42,500 bases of DNA from NCBI GenBank assembly GCA_016946835.1, contig JACVTC010000110.1, positions 535,001 through 577,500 of the forward strand. The letters run 5' to 3'. This DNA is from Neocallimastix lanati (nom. inval.). Lineage: Eukaryota; Neocallimastigomycota; Neocallimastigomycetes; Neocallimastigales; Neocallimastigaceae. Of the stretch, positions 12,423 to 22,559 are shown piece by piece. A program made the position numbers and the translations under genes. The notes under the pieces are model-generated. The model had not been told where the DNA came from and did no database searches. It worked only from the letters and a program-made list of their open reading frames with translations. Each line of letters opens with the position of its first letter. Position 1 is the first letter of the stretch.

Positions 12423-13231
12423 AATACATAAAAGATAAAATATATATATATTTATATATATATATAATCTATTTTAATTTTTTTTATAATAATTATTAAA
12501 TGAATCACATTATATAAATAGTATATATAGTATATATAGGATTAGTTATTAGTGTATTTTTAATATAATATAATGAAATAATATAAAACATAATGTAATA
12601 TTATAAATTATAATTAAATATCATAAATCAACTTGTAATATTATAATATAATTAAATAAGATTTAATAAAATATTAATATTAAAATAAATATATTATGAG
12701 TGTTTTAAACCATTTTTAATTATAATAAATTTAAAAAGTAATTAATTATTAATAATATTTATGAATTTTTTATATATATATTGACAAAGTTAAATAATTA
12801 ATTATAAAATTAAGCAAGCTTTAAGCTGTAATTTAAAAAAAAAAATTAATTGGAAAATCTATTTAAATTATATGGTTTATATACTTTATTATTAATATAT
12901 CTTAATTTATAATAATTTAAATAAAAAACATTATTATAATTATTATATTCTAATATAATAATATTATTTAAAAAAAAAAAACAATAATAAATAATATTCA
13001 AAAGGAATCTAAATTATAATTATTATTATTATTATTATTAAAATTGTCATTAATATTATTATTATTATTATTATTATTTATTATATATTATTATTTTATA
13101 ATTATTATTAATTATTAGTTTTATAATTATTATTATTTATTATCATTATTATTTATTATTTAGGTTTTCTTTAGTTTCAATATTTTCTTACCAATAAATA
13201 TGAAAATACCTTTTTTTTATTTCCTATCTTT
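12423..13231. other. AT-rich 3' flank of right homeobox gene
   Basis: No gene. Mirrors 1281-2132 of the left arm and contains ATT microsatellites near 13020-13160. Confidence 0.55.
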
Positions 13232-13581
13232 TGTTATATAATATAATTGAAAATAAATAATAAATATTTATTCAAGTTTATATATTTATTTGTTATAATT
13301 GTTGTTAATATACTTTTTTCTTATTTTTGAAAAATTCTCCTTTAAGATTATTATTTATATTACATCTTATTTTAAACTATATATTTACATACAAATTTAC
13401 ATACATTTATAATATATTCTATGTGTGATATAATCTACCACTATTACATAGAATAGTTTACGTATTTATGTTATATTCAGTACTTTATATTAAACTTTAA
13501 TTCATATATCTTATATTTATTTATATATATAGATTAATATATATATATATATTTATGAATTATTAAATTTATTTTCTAACA
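13232..13581 (-). repeat. 3' LTR of copia-C (right copy)
   Basis: Read on the minus strand it starts TGTTA at 13581 and ends TAACA at 13232, 350 bp. The RNase H reading frame runs 13 bases into it before stopping at 13569. It pairs with the LTR at 938-1280 in the left arm. Confidence 0.72.
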
Positions 13582-14068
13582 TTCCCTGTAAATTTAATAT
13601 TCTCGATTTTAAATGATAAGAAATTTTTAGAAGCTCTTGTCAAACTACCATTAAGATATTTTGTAAATCCATCAACAAAATTATTTTGTGACTTAATATA
13701 CCTCAAACCAATATTACTTTCTTTTTTTACCTCTATTATTTTATGATAACTTATATCGATTTGTAAAGACTTCGGGTCTATAGTTTCATTCTTATTATTG
13801 TAAACGGCGGCTTTATTATCTATATTTATAGTGATGCATTCTGGTTTTATTCTTAATTCATTTAGTAAATTCTTAGTCCACATGCATTTCAACGTACATT
13901 AGTTTAAATGATTGTATTCACATTCTATCGTAGATGTAGTCACACAATCTTGAAGTTGTGAATACCAAGTTAATGGAGCGGACTCCATGAAAATAACAAA
14001 ATCAGAAGTAGATCTTATAGTTACATCATTTAGTATATTTTTAATTAATATTCAGCATATTATTATTA

Positions 14069-14101
<33 letters not shown>

Positions 14102-14192
14102 TTAATTATTTTTATTATTATTTTTTTATATTTTTTATTAATATTTTTTTTATAATTTTTATTAATATTTTTATATGAACAATATAGCTGTA

Positions 14193-14314
14193 TGATTGTA
14201 TTTGTATGCCATTTTTACAACACTTTTGCTAATATTTTTTATATAAATATTCTGAAAAATTCACTATAGTTTTTTGAACATATAACGCATATATTTGGCA
14301 TACAAATACAATAC
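14193..14314. repeat. Inverted repeat inside the insertion
   Basis: TGATTGTATTTGTATGCC at about 14193-14210 faces GGCATACAAATACAATAC at about 14297-14314, forming a long potential stem. Confidence 0.6.
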
Positions 14315-14372
14315 TGCCTTAATTATTCGTAAGCCTTATATTAATATATATGATGAACAACATAGGTATATG

Positions 14373-14507
14373 ATGCTAAAACTATGCTAAAAACTATACC
14401 ATTTTCTTCAAAAAAATAAAATAAAAAAATAAAAAAAATAAAAAATAAAATAATTAAAAAAATAAATAAATAAATAAATAAAATATATATATGCATAGTT
14501 TTAGCAT
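14373..14507. repeat. 15-bp perfect inverted repeat
   Basis: ATGCTAAAACTATGC at 14373 and its exact reverse complement GCATAGTTTTAGCAT at 14493 bracket an A/TAAA-rich spacer. Confidence 0.7.
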
Positions 14508-14920
14508 AATTATAATAATAATAAATATATATATATATATTAGCAATATATGCTTATACTATTATTTTAATATTTTTTAAAATTATTATTTATTTTATTT
14601 TTTTTATTTTTTAAAAATTATTAAATATTATTATTTATTTTTTTTTAAAATATATTGTTAATTAATTAAACATATATGCATATATTGCTAATATTAATTA
14701 TAAAACCATATAGTTTATTTAATTATAAAAATTATATAGTTTATTTAAAAAATATTAGCTATATTTGTTCAAAATATTTATAAAAAGTTATATGGTTTTA
14801 TTAAACAACTTAGCTGAATATTTATTAATTGAATATATATCAAAACTATATCGTTATTTGAATTTTAAAAAACTATATCATCATATAAATATCTTAGCTG
14901 TTTTTCATTAATTTTAAACA

Positions 14921-15045
14921 GGTGCCTTCCGAAAATTTTAAAATAAACATACAGGTTTTATCAACAAACTATACAAAAAAACAATATACAAATAAACTTC
15001 AGAAACCTGTTTATTTTTTATTATTTTTTTTTCGAAGAACACCTA
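14921..15045. repeat. Imperfect foldback (about 40-bp arms)
   Basis: The left arm starts GGTGCCTTCCGAAAATTTT and later has AATAAACATACAGGTTT; the right arm has AAACCTGTTTATTTT and ends TTCGAAGAACACC. The whole can fold back on itself around a loop of some 45 bases. It lies next to the GC-rich island. Confidence 0.6.
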
Positions 15046-15055
15046 GGGTTACTAC

Positions 15056-15145
15056 ATACTGCTCACTCCCGACTAATCTCGACAAATTTACGCAGCTCCA
15101 CTGCGTTACGTGCTCAATTTGCTCACTTGTCTCCGTGAGCAGTAT
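15056..15145. repeat. GC-rich multi-hairpin island
   Basis: ATACTGCTCAC (15056-15066) pairs perfectly with GTGAGCAGTAT (15135-15145). Inside is a second perfect hairpin, ACGCAG-ctcca-CTGCGT (15090-15106). The base composition is strikingly higher in G+C than everything around it. Function unknown. Confidence 0.7.
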
Positions 15146-16065
15146 TGCGTAACGGGAAGTACTTATGGGGTTTCAGCATCAGCATATACTCTTATATTGA
15201 TATTCTTATTTAATTTTATTCCGTAATATTTATTACCTTTCAAATACCTGAATATTTTAATTATATTCATCGAATCTTCATAAGTGAGGTTTTGATTTTT
15301 TCTTGAGGCCTTACTTGTAGAATACATTATATCGGGTCTAGTACCCATAACTAGATACAAGAGACAACCAACGGCTTGAATTTATAATGTTTTATTCAAC
15401 CTTTTATTTCTTAATTTTTTGTCTTATGTATCATTGTATTAGAAACTTCATTATATTGTTAGATATCGAATCTTACTAAAATATCATTCAAGTTTGGTAA
15501 TTGGTGCATAATATAATCATCTTCACATTTAATAAACTTTATTACAATTATGAAATCTACCTTACCTAAATCACTAAAATCAAACTGATCGTTTATTTCT
15601 TTTTTTGTGTATATGCTATTAATATATCATCTACGTATATTGCAATTATATAAATGATGTTTTTATATTTATTCTTTTTAATATATGCTCATGATTCACT
15701 TTTCAATCTTTCAAAACCTAATTTGATAAATACACAATCAAACTTGTTATCCCATATGCGACATACTTGTTTTAGACAATAGATGGCCTTTTCTAATTTC
15801 CAGAATCCTTTACCGTAATACTCATTACCTTTTGGATTTTCCATATATCTATATATTGTTCTTCGTCTAAATCTACATTCAAATAGGCTGCCTATACGTC
15901 TATTTGATATAAATTAAATCATAATATATAGAAATAGAAACTATTATTATGGGTGAGTCATGTTTAAATGAGGGAGAGAATATTTCAATGTAATCTATTG
16001 AATAAATTTAAGTAATGCCGCATGCTTCTAACTTTGTCTTTGAGTTTTGTTACTTTTCCAACATC

Positions 16066-16674
16066 ATTCCTTTTTTTGATTAAACATTATTTATTTATTT
16101 ATTTATTATTAATTATATATTCATTTATTAATATATTAATTATTATTATAATTTATATATTAATAAATATTATTATATAATTATTATAAAAAAATATTTT
16201 TGACATGCTAATGAGAATCATTATTTTAAATATATAGAAAAATAATAAATAAATAATAAAAATCGAAAAATATTTATTAAATTACTTTATCTATTTGATA
16301 AATATGAATATTATTATCATGATAATAATAAATTTTAGTTCTAACCAGTGATGTTATAAATATTAGTTTATTCTTTATTTTTTTTTTTTTATAAATATAC
16401 AAAAAATATCTATAAAATAACTATTATAATTAGAATAATTTTTATCAATTCATGAATAGTATAACATGGACTATTATTACTGTGATTTTATCATTATTAT
16501 AAATTAATATTATTTATAATAGGATCATTCAAGAATAAACATAAAGTATTTATTATTATTGCAATTTTAATTTTGATGCCAATAAAAAGAAACTTTCTTT
16601 TTATTATTTCTAATATAAAAATGAAAAAATTTCCAAAAGTGGAAAAATAGAATAGAAAAAATAAAATAAAAATT

Positions 16675-16712
<38 letters not shown>

Positions 16713-16916
16713 TAAAAGTAACTTAATAAACAGGAAAATTTAATTAAAATAAAAATAAAATATAATAGTAATAGTAATGAATTAAAGAGTATTTAAATAT
16801 TTAAATATATATATATATATTTTTTTAGAAAAATATTATTAATGATAAAAAGAATACAGAAAATTTGATATTATCAATTTCACTTTTTTTTTTTTTACAT
16901 AAAACTGAATCTATTA
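16066..16916. other. AT-rich stretch, nothing recognisable
   Basis: TTTA repeats, an A run at about 16676-16698 and a TA run near 16807-16820. No coding signal on either strand. Confidence 0.5.
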
Positions 16917-17048
<132 letters not shown>

Positions 17049-17060
17049 TGTGAACTACCT

Positions 17061-17244
17061 GTTAAGAGTCATGAATTTGTGGTTTATAATTATGTCAATT
17101 TTATTAATATATTTTATGATAAAGAGTTACTGGCACTTAATTATTCTAAATTAAATGCTTTTATATTAATACATTGTGGCTTTTACATTATTTATATTAC
17201 AATATGTTTCAATACATTTGAAGCTTATATTTCATACTTCTAAC
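17061..17244 (+). repeat. Dispersed coding-like repeat, copy 1
   Basis: About 185 bp repeated in direct orientation at 24038-24220 with scattered substitutions. In one plus-strand frame both copies are open and give NYVNFINIFYDKEL, then ALNYSKLNAFILIHC and ITICFNTFEAY. This looks like a fragment of a real exon, but I do not recognise the protein. Confidence 0.7.
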
Positions 17245-17394
17245 ACTACCCATTTATTTATCTATTTTTTCATTTATTTATTATAATTTTCCATGTTTTG
17301 CATAACATAAATCTATGTTAATTCATTTTTAATTTATTTTTAATTTATTTTATGTAAACTATATCACATTTATAAATCACATGATGTATCATAT
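17245..17394. other. Short AT-rich spacer
   Basis: Between the dispersed repeat and the left target duplication of the MULE. Nothing recognisable. Confidence 0.4.
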
Positions 17395-17716
17395 AAAGGT
17401 TACGGGGAGGTTGCATTACGCCAATTTTTCACGTAATGTATACAAATATGTGGCTATAGCTATATTATGCTACATAATATTATTTTATTGTATTAATTTG
17501 TTATTTCAATTTTTAAATTAATTATTAAGTGAATAATTAAATAAATCATATAATGGTTAGATTTTATGATTTTAATTCTTTTATTTAAATGCTATTAATA
17601 AAAAAATTATATAAAAATATAAATGTTATTAAAAATATAAATATTATTGATAATAATTCTTTTATTTAAATGTTATCAAAAAAATAATAATTATAATGAT
17701 AAAATTATTAATTATA

Positions 17717-18680
17717 GAGACGTAGACAGAATTCTGATTATTTCGTTTGGTTATTCCTCATTTTTTAATTATTTATTATAAAATAATATTTATATTATAT
17801 TATTTAAATCAGTTAAACAATCAAACCACAAATTAATAGTATTATTTCTATCACATTTAGTATCAATTAACTTGGTTTCAATATTTTTGTAGCGTTCAAT
17901 TAAGACACTGATTTTATTAGCTTTATTTATTGCTCTTTTTTTTATTTTCTAAATTCCTCTTATTTTTCTTTGATAATCATAATATGGTAAATGTTCAAGT
18001 TCATTTAATTTATATTATTGTTACATGTATTAGCATTTTTTTTTTAATTTTTTAAATATTTTATATATTTCTTGTTTTTTATTTTGTAATATTGCAAAAG
18101 AAGTAGTGTAAAAACTATCTAATTCTTTAGCGTAAGTTCTTGTAATAAATATTTGATAACTAAATTTAGGGGCAATAAAAAATGTACCATCAACAAATAT
18201 AACATCATTATATTCCCTAAATAATTTTACTTGAAAAGGAGATTGAAAAATTATTAAATTAATATTTTTTGAATATCATAAAATTTTCACCTCACTTTGT
18301 TTTATAATATTTAGATTCATTAGGAATTTCAGTAAATGTTGTTACATTGGATGGAAGTTTTTATTTAAATTTCTTGATATTTGAGATTTAATTGAATTAT
18401 ATTCTGAACATATAAATCTCATTTCCTTAGAAATTTTATTATATAGGGCTTTTATTTTTATACCATAAGGAATTGAACTTTTTTTCAATTCCATCTTTAA
18501 TTTTATGTTTCATTATAGATAGAGATATATCGTATTCTTTTTCAGGATGATTAAGTGAACTATCATATTTTAAGATTTCTTTCTTATCATTTAAAATAAT
18601 AAAAGATTTACATTTATTTCTGTACATAAACTTTTGAATTATCTTTTCTTATATATGAAAAATTAAAATTATATTTTTTA
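17717..18680 (-). pseudogene. FLYWCH zinc finger + MULE transposase (dead)
   Basis: A Mutator-type transposase, the enzyme that would mobilise the surrounding element. From 18627 down, a 62-codon frame has YRNKCKSFIIL then DSSLNHPEKEYD, the Cys and His end of a FLYWCH zinc finger, followed by a linker (SIMKHKIKDGIEKK). A second frame near 18240-18010 carries the MULE domain: VKLFREYNDVIFVDGTFFI (first catalytic Asp of the DDE triad in FVDGTF), APKFSYQIF and TSFAILQNKKQEIYKIF. The C-terminal part to about 17717 is barely readable (NEEXPNEIIRILSTS). Several stops and frameshifts separate these pieces. The later catalytic residues are not identifiable. Assigned by motif order, not by search. Confidence 0.75.
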
Positions 18681-18742
18681 TTAATAATAATTTATTTTTT
18701 TCCTTTGTTAGACTCACTTATATCAATAATAAGATTTTTATT

Positions 18743-20090
18743 CAATCTGTACTTTCATTATTTAATATTCTACTATTTATTTTATTTTATTTTATTTTAT
18801 TTTATTTTATTTTATTTTATTTTATTTTATTTTATTTTATTTTATTTTATTTTATTTTATTTTATTTTATTTTATTTTATTTTATTTTATTTTATTTTAT
18901 TTTATTTTATTTTATTTTATTTTATTTTATTTTATTTTATTTTATTTTATTTTATTTTATTTTATTTTATTTTATTTTATTTTATTTTATTTTATTTTAT
19001 TTTATTTTATTTTATTTTATTTTATTTTATTTTATTTTATTTTATTTTATTTTATTTTATTTTATTTTATTCAATCTGTACTTTCATTATTTAATATTCT
19101 ACTATTTATTTTATTTTATTCAATCTGTACTTTCATTATTTAATATTCTACTATTTATTTTATTTTATTTTATTTTATTTTATTTTATTTTATTTTATTT
19201 TACTTTATTTTATTTTATTTTATTTTATTTTATTTTATTTTATTTTATTTTATTTTATTTTATTTTATTTTATTTTATTTTATTTTATTTTATTTTATTT
19301 TATTCAATCTGTACTTTCATTATTTAATATTCTACTATTTATTTTATTTTATTTTATTTTATTTTATTTTATTTTATTCAATCTGTACTTTCATTATTTA
19401 ATATTCTACTATTTATTTTATTTTATTCAATCTGTACTTTCATTATTTAATATTCTACTATTTATTTTATTTTATTCAATCTGTACTTTCATTATTTAAT
19501 ATTCTACTATTTATTTTATTTTATTCAATCTGTACTTTCATTATTTAATATTCTACTATTTATTTTATTTTATTCAATCTGTACTTTCATTATTTAATAT
19601 TCTACTATTTATTTTATTTTATTCAATCTGTACTTTCATTATTTAATATTCTACTATTTATTTTATTTTATTCAATCTGTACTTTCATTATTTAATATTC
19701 TACTATTTATTTTATTTTATTCAATCTGTACTTTCATTATTTAATATTCTACTATTTATTTTATTTTATTCAATCTGTACTTTCATTATTTAATATTCTA
19801 CTATTTATTTTATTTTATTTTATTTTATTTTATTTTATTTTATTTTATTTTATTTTATTTTATTTTATTTTATTTTATTTTATTTTATTTTATTTTATTT
19901 TATTTTATTTTATTTTATTTTATTTTATTTTATTTTATTTTATTTTATTTTATTTTATTTTATTTTATTTTATTTTATTTTATTAAATTTGTACTTTATA
20001 TTCATATTTCTACTATTTATTTTATTTTATTTTATTTTATTTTATTTTATTCAATCTGTACTTTATTCATATTCTACTATTTATTTTTAT
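18743..20090. repeat. Minisatellite: 49-bp unit plus TTTTA expansions
   Basis: A 49-bp unit beginning CAATCTGTACTTTCATTATT and ending TTTATTTTATTTTATT occurs at 18743, 19072, 19121, 19305, and then nine times head to tail at 19379, 19428, 19477, 19526, 19575, 19624, 19673, 19722 and 19771. Two decayed copies lie near 19985 and 20051. The TTTTA at the end of a unit has expanded into pure pentamer tracts at about 18777-19070, 19150-19303, 19335-19377 and 19808-19983. One TTTAC interruption sits near 19200. The long LFYFI reading frame across the first tract is an artefact. Confidence 0.95.
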
Positions 20091-20277
20091 TTTATATACT
20101 TATTACATTCTTTCTTTATTTATTTATTTGTTTGTTTATTTATTTATACATTTATTTTTTTTTACATATAATTTTATTAAAATTTTTATGGCGCTAACAA
20201 AAAATTTTACAAGCCATTAAAAATAAATGGCGTATTGAAAATATGTATTATAAAAATTGGCGAAATGAACGGGAGAG

Positions 20278-20400
20278 TTGCATTTCCCCAAATTGCATTT
20301 CGCCAGATTGCATTTCGCCAAGTGGCGTAGTATTAAAATGTTGCATTTCCCCAAGTTGCATTTCCCCAAGTTGCTATTCGCCAGGTTGCATTTCGACAAG
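20278..20400 (+). repeat. Seven 15-bp subterminal repeats, left arm of MITE
   Basis: Unit TTGCATTTCGCCAAG. Copies start at 20278, 20293, 20308, then after an 18-bp gap at 20341, 20356, 20371 and 20386, each with 0-3 changes. Reading the minus strand in one frame gives CNLAK/CNLGK repeats, which imitate a pentapeptide-repeat protein. Confidence 0.92.
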
Positions 20401-20535
20401 TAGAGTATTGATATAAATAAATGAATAAATAAATAAATATTAATTCAAAATATTTTTTTTAAAATTGTTTTTATGCGATATTAATAATATTTAATTTTAT
20501 TTATTGATTTATTTATTTATTTAATAATTCTCAAT

Positions 20536-20643
20536 TTGGCGAAAAGCAACTTGGCGAAATGCCACATTTTTTTAATACGCCACATGCTTTCAAAAAAATT
20601 GGCGAAACGCAACCTGGCGAAATGCAATTTGGCGAAATGCCCC
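20536..20643 (-). repeat. Five 15-bp subterminal repeats, right arm of MITE
   Basis: The same unit inverted (TTGGCGAAATGCAAC). Copies start at 20536, 20551, 20599, 20614 and 20629. Together with the left arm this makes a long imperfect hairpin. Confidence 0.9.
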
Positions 20644-20675
20644 ACACCCGAAATGAACCACATTCAAAGGTTACG

Positions 20676-20752
20676 TTTATTATATGATTTTACTCTCTGT
20701 TAACCTTTTATACAATTACTATATAATAAATTTATTCTAATATTAATAAAGC

Positions 20753-20801
<49 letters not shown>

Positions 20802-20968
20802 GTATACAATTTTCTTAATAATATTTTATTTTTCTCTTTTATTTATTTTTTTTCTGTATAATTTTTCAAAATTTCATAAGAATATATATATATATATATT
20901 TTTTTAAAATGAAAAAATATTTATTTTATTTTTATTACTATTATTGAAAATATTCTTTCTTAATTAAT

Positions 20969-21002
<34 letters not shown>

Positions 21003-21620
21003 CTTTTATTAAAATTGTATCTAAATAATTATGAATATTCATTTAAGTTTTAGTTATTTTAAAAGATAAAAAAAATAATAATAATAATAATTAATAATTA
21101 AATTAAACTAAATTGTGGTATATTTTTGATTTTTAATATAACATTAAGAGTTTGACAGCTATTACAATAAAAAATTTTTTTTTCTTCTACATAATTTTTT
21201 TTTTAATTATTTTTTTTTTTTTTTAAAAAAAAAAAAAAACAAAAAAGACAATTATTAACTATTTATTATTATTTATTTTTTTTTTTTTTTGGAAAATTAA
21301 AGTAATTATTTGAATTTAATATTCTAACTCGAATATTATTAATTTTATAAGAGAAAATAAAGAAAATAAATAGATAAAAAAAGTATAAAAACAAAACTAT
21401 TTTCCTTTACTTTTTTTTTTTTTTTTTTTTTATTTTATTTATCTAGAAATTTTTTCTACATATAAATATATATTTTAAATTTCTATAATCTAATTCATTA
21501 ATTTCCGATTTTTTTTATAACCTATATTAATTATAAAAATAATAATACATAAATAATAAAAATAAATAAAAAAAAAAAAAAAAAAAAAAAAAAAAGACTT
21601 GCTATCCTACTATGGCTTAT
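20676..21620. other. AT-rich stretch with long homopolymers
   Basis: (AAT)n near 20752-20796, T runs near 20971-21002 and 21412-21430, and an A run at 21569-21595. No coding signal; a 5' exon of the homeobox locus at 21667 was looked for here and not found. Confidence 0.5.
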
Positions 21621-21666
21621 TCCACAATAAGAATCGATTTTGCTAAATAGAAGAATCACTAGAAGA

Positions 21667-21949
21667 ATGAATGCTAGTGCCTCTACCATTCTAAGATGCT
21701 GGTTGATGTATCACAGAAATTTTCCATATCCAAGTATTCTCGAAAAAACTATATTGTCTCTCTTAACTGGGTTATCTATTGTATGATTTTTAATAAATAA
21801 AATTAAGAATAAAGTTTTTAAAACTAATATATATAATATATATATATATAAAATTAATAATTATAAGATTTATTAATATTTATTAATTAATATATATATT
21901 GATTTCAATTACATTTTAATAAATATTACCAAATTCTTCTAATTATTAC

Positions 21950-21987
<38 letters not shown>

Positions 21988-22156
21988 TTATCTATACAGA
22001 CACAGGTAATTATTTTTGATTTTTTTATCAGTAATTGACTTATTTTTATTTTTTTTTTTTTTCAAAAATAAAAAAAAGGAGAATTGCTAATAATTAATAT
22101 ATATATTTTTATAGATTAATAGATGGTTTATTCATGCCCGTAGAAGATTTTGTTGA
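21667..22156 (+). CDS. Partial TALE homeobox locus, 5' exon not found
   Basis: Exons 21667-21780, micro-exon 22000-22005 (ACACAG, Thr-Gln) and 22115-22156; introns of 219 and 109 nt with GT-AG ends, all phase 0. The ATG is only the first in frame: the frame is open back to a stop near 21628 and reads LNRRITRR before it, which fits a homeodomain basic arm, so the real N-terminus is probably missing or lies in an unseen exon. The homeodomain shows RCWLMYHRNFPYPS (TALE loop FPYP), TGLSI + TQ + INRWFIHARRRF, and stops two codons after the recognition helix. It is only a distant relative of the pair at 2133 and 11437, yet shares the exact micro-exon position and length. It may be a decaying gene or the 3' part of a functional one. 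Confidence 0.6.
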
Positions 22157-22435
22157 TATTAAAACAGTTCTCCAAAAGTTGAATTACACTAAAAAATAAA
22201 ATAAAAAAAAAATAATAATAATAAAATAATAATAATGAAATTAAAATAACTATCATTTTTCTGATTTTAAAATTATTTTTATTTTATGAAAATGTAGTAA
22301 AAAAAATAATAAATTCAATAAAATAAAATAAGACAAATTAAAATAAAAAAAAAAAAAATTAAATAAATGTTATATATTATATTATTTTTTTAAATATTAT
22401 TTTTATAATATTAATATATATATATATATATATAT

Positions 22436-22469
<34 letters not shown>

Positions 22470-22559
22470 AAAATACTCAATTAATAAAAAAAATAAATAT
22501 TACTTATCCAATTAGAACGTAATAATATTATACTCTTCATTACTACTATCAGAATCAGT
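22157..22559. other. AT-rich stretch, no gene
   Basis: Poly-A, poly-T (22439-22465) and TA runs. Nothing else seen. Confidence 0.5.

Larger units (their letters stand above)
14033..15167. mobile_element. 1.1 kb insertion splitting copia-C RNase H
   Basis: The left-arm copy shows an uninterrupted coding path (YVDTDLDDDNVT) where this copy has YADAE, then about 1135 foreign bases, then NDVT. The block is mostly AT-rich with several inverted repeats (14193-14314, 14373-14507, 14921-15045) and ends in a GC-rich structured island at 15045-15160. I see no transposase, no clear terminal inverted repeats and no convincing target duplication. It is most likely a non-autonomous element of unknown class. 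Confidence 0.6.
8650..15660. repeat. Right arm of large inverted duplication
   Basis: Reverse complement of about 135-5960, interrupted by a foreign 1.1 kb block at 14033-15167. Order from the centre outwards: copia-A integrase/RT (plus), homeobox gene (plus), copia-C LTR and RNase H (minus). It retains RNase H sequence lost from the left arm and lacks the left arm's 52-bp duplication. Confidence 0.85.
13569..16065 (-). pseudogene. copia-C RT/RNase H, interrupted by insertion
   Basis: C-terminal half of a Ty1/copia Pol. From 16065 down: RT fingers/palm fragments (AIYCLKQVCRIWDNKF near 15790-15745, KLGFERLKSES), the active site IAIYVDDILIAYT near 15640-15602, and the RNase H linker as an open frame at 15360-15163 (TRPDIMYSTSKASRK, then NIRVYADAE). 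Here the gene is broken by 14033-15167 and resumes as NDVTIRSTSDFVIF near 14028-13985. The last open frame, 13892-13569, is a well preserved RNase H C-terminus (NLLNELRIKPECITINID, YIKSQNNFVDGFTK). Frameshifts elsewhere also kill the gene. It keeps sequence that the left copy (135-937) has lost. Confidence 0.8.
20271..20649. mobile_element. 379-bp MITE nested in the MULE right end, 9-bp TSD
   Basis: Flanked by perfect 9-bp repeats GAAATGAAC at 20262-20270 and 20650-20658. The ends are inverted: GGGAGAGTTGCATTTC on the left and GGGTGTGGGGCATTTC reading in from the right, continuing to CCAA/GCCAA. These ends resemble the host MULE's own terminal repeat, so the MITE was probably mobilised by the same transposase family. 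Both arms are built from a 15-bp unit (see separate entries) around an AT-rich centre at 20401-20535. No coding capacity. Confidence 0.8.
17405..20665. mobile_element. MULE (Mutator-like) DNA transposon with 10-bp TSD
   Basis: The block is bracketed by perfect 10-bp direct repeats AAAGGTTACG at 17395-17404 and 20666-20675, the size expected of Mutator-family target duplications (8-11 bp). The left end reads GGGAGGTTGCATTACGCC then AATTTTT. The right end, read inward on the minus strand after removing the nested MITE, reads GAATGTGGTTCATTTCGCC then AATTTTT. Over the inner part (CATTwCGCCAATTTTT) the two ends match at 15 of 16 positions, with weaker matching at the outermost bases. It carries a dead MULE transposase (18680-17717), a very large TTTTA/49-bp minisatellite (18743-20090) and subterminal TGGCG motifs. 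About 3.3 kb with the nested MITE, 2.9 kb without. Confidence 0.72.

Noticed and set aside
14922-15152. 76-codon plus-strand frame
   Set aside because: It spans the foldback and the GC-rich hairpin island; the DNA inverted repeats explain it better than a protein.
14033-15167. Helitron
   Set aside because: A 3' hairpin-like region exists, but the ends do not show TC at one side and CTRR at the other with an A/T insertion site.
18705-19094. 129-codon frame repeating LFYFI
   Set aside because: It is the translation of a pure TTTTA pentamer array; no gene.
18743-20090. CRISPR-like array of regularly spaced repeats
   Set aside because: Units are head to tail with no unique spacers, and the genome is eukaryotic.
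20217-20399. Pentapeptide-repeat-like protein (CNLAK/CNLGK) on the minus strand
   Set aside because: The 15-bp subterminal repeat of the MITE is divisible by 3 and yields the motif by chance; the inverted arm and target duplications show it is a transposon end.
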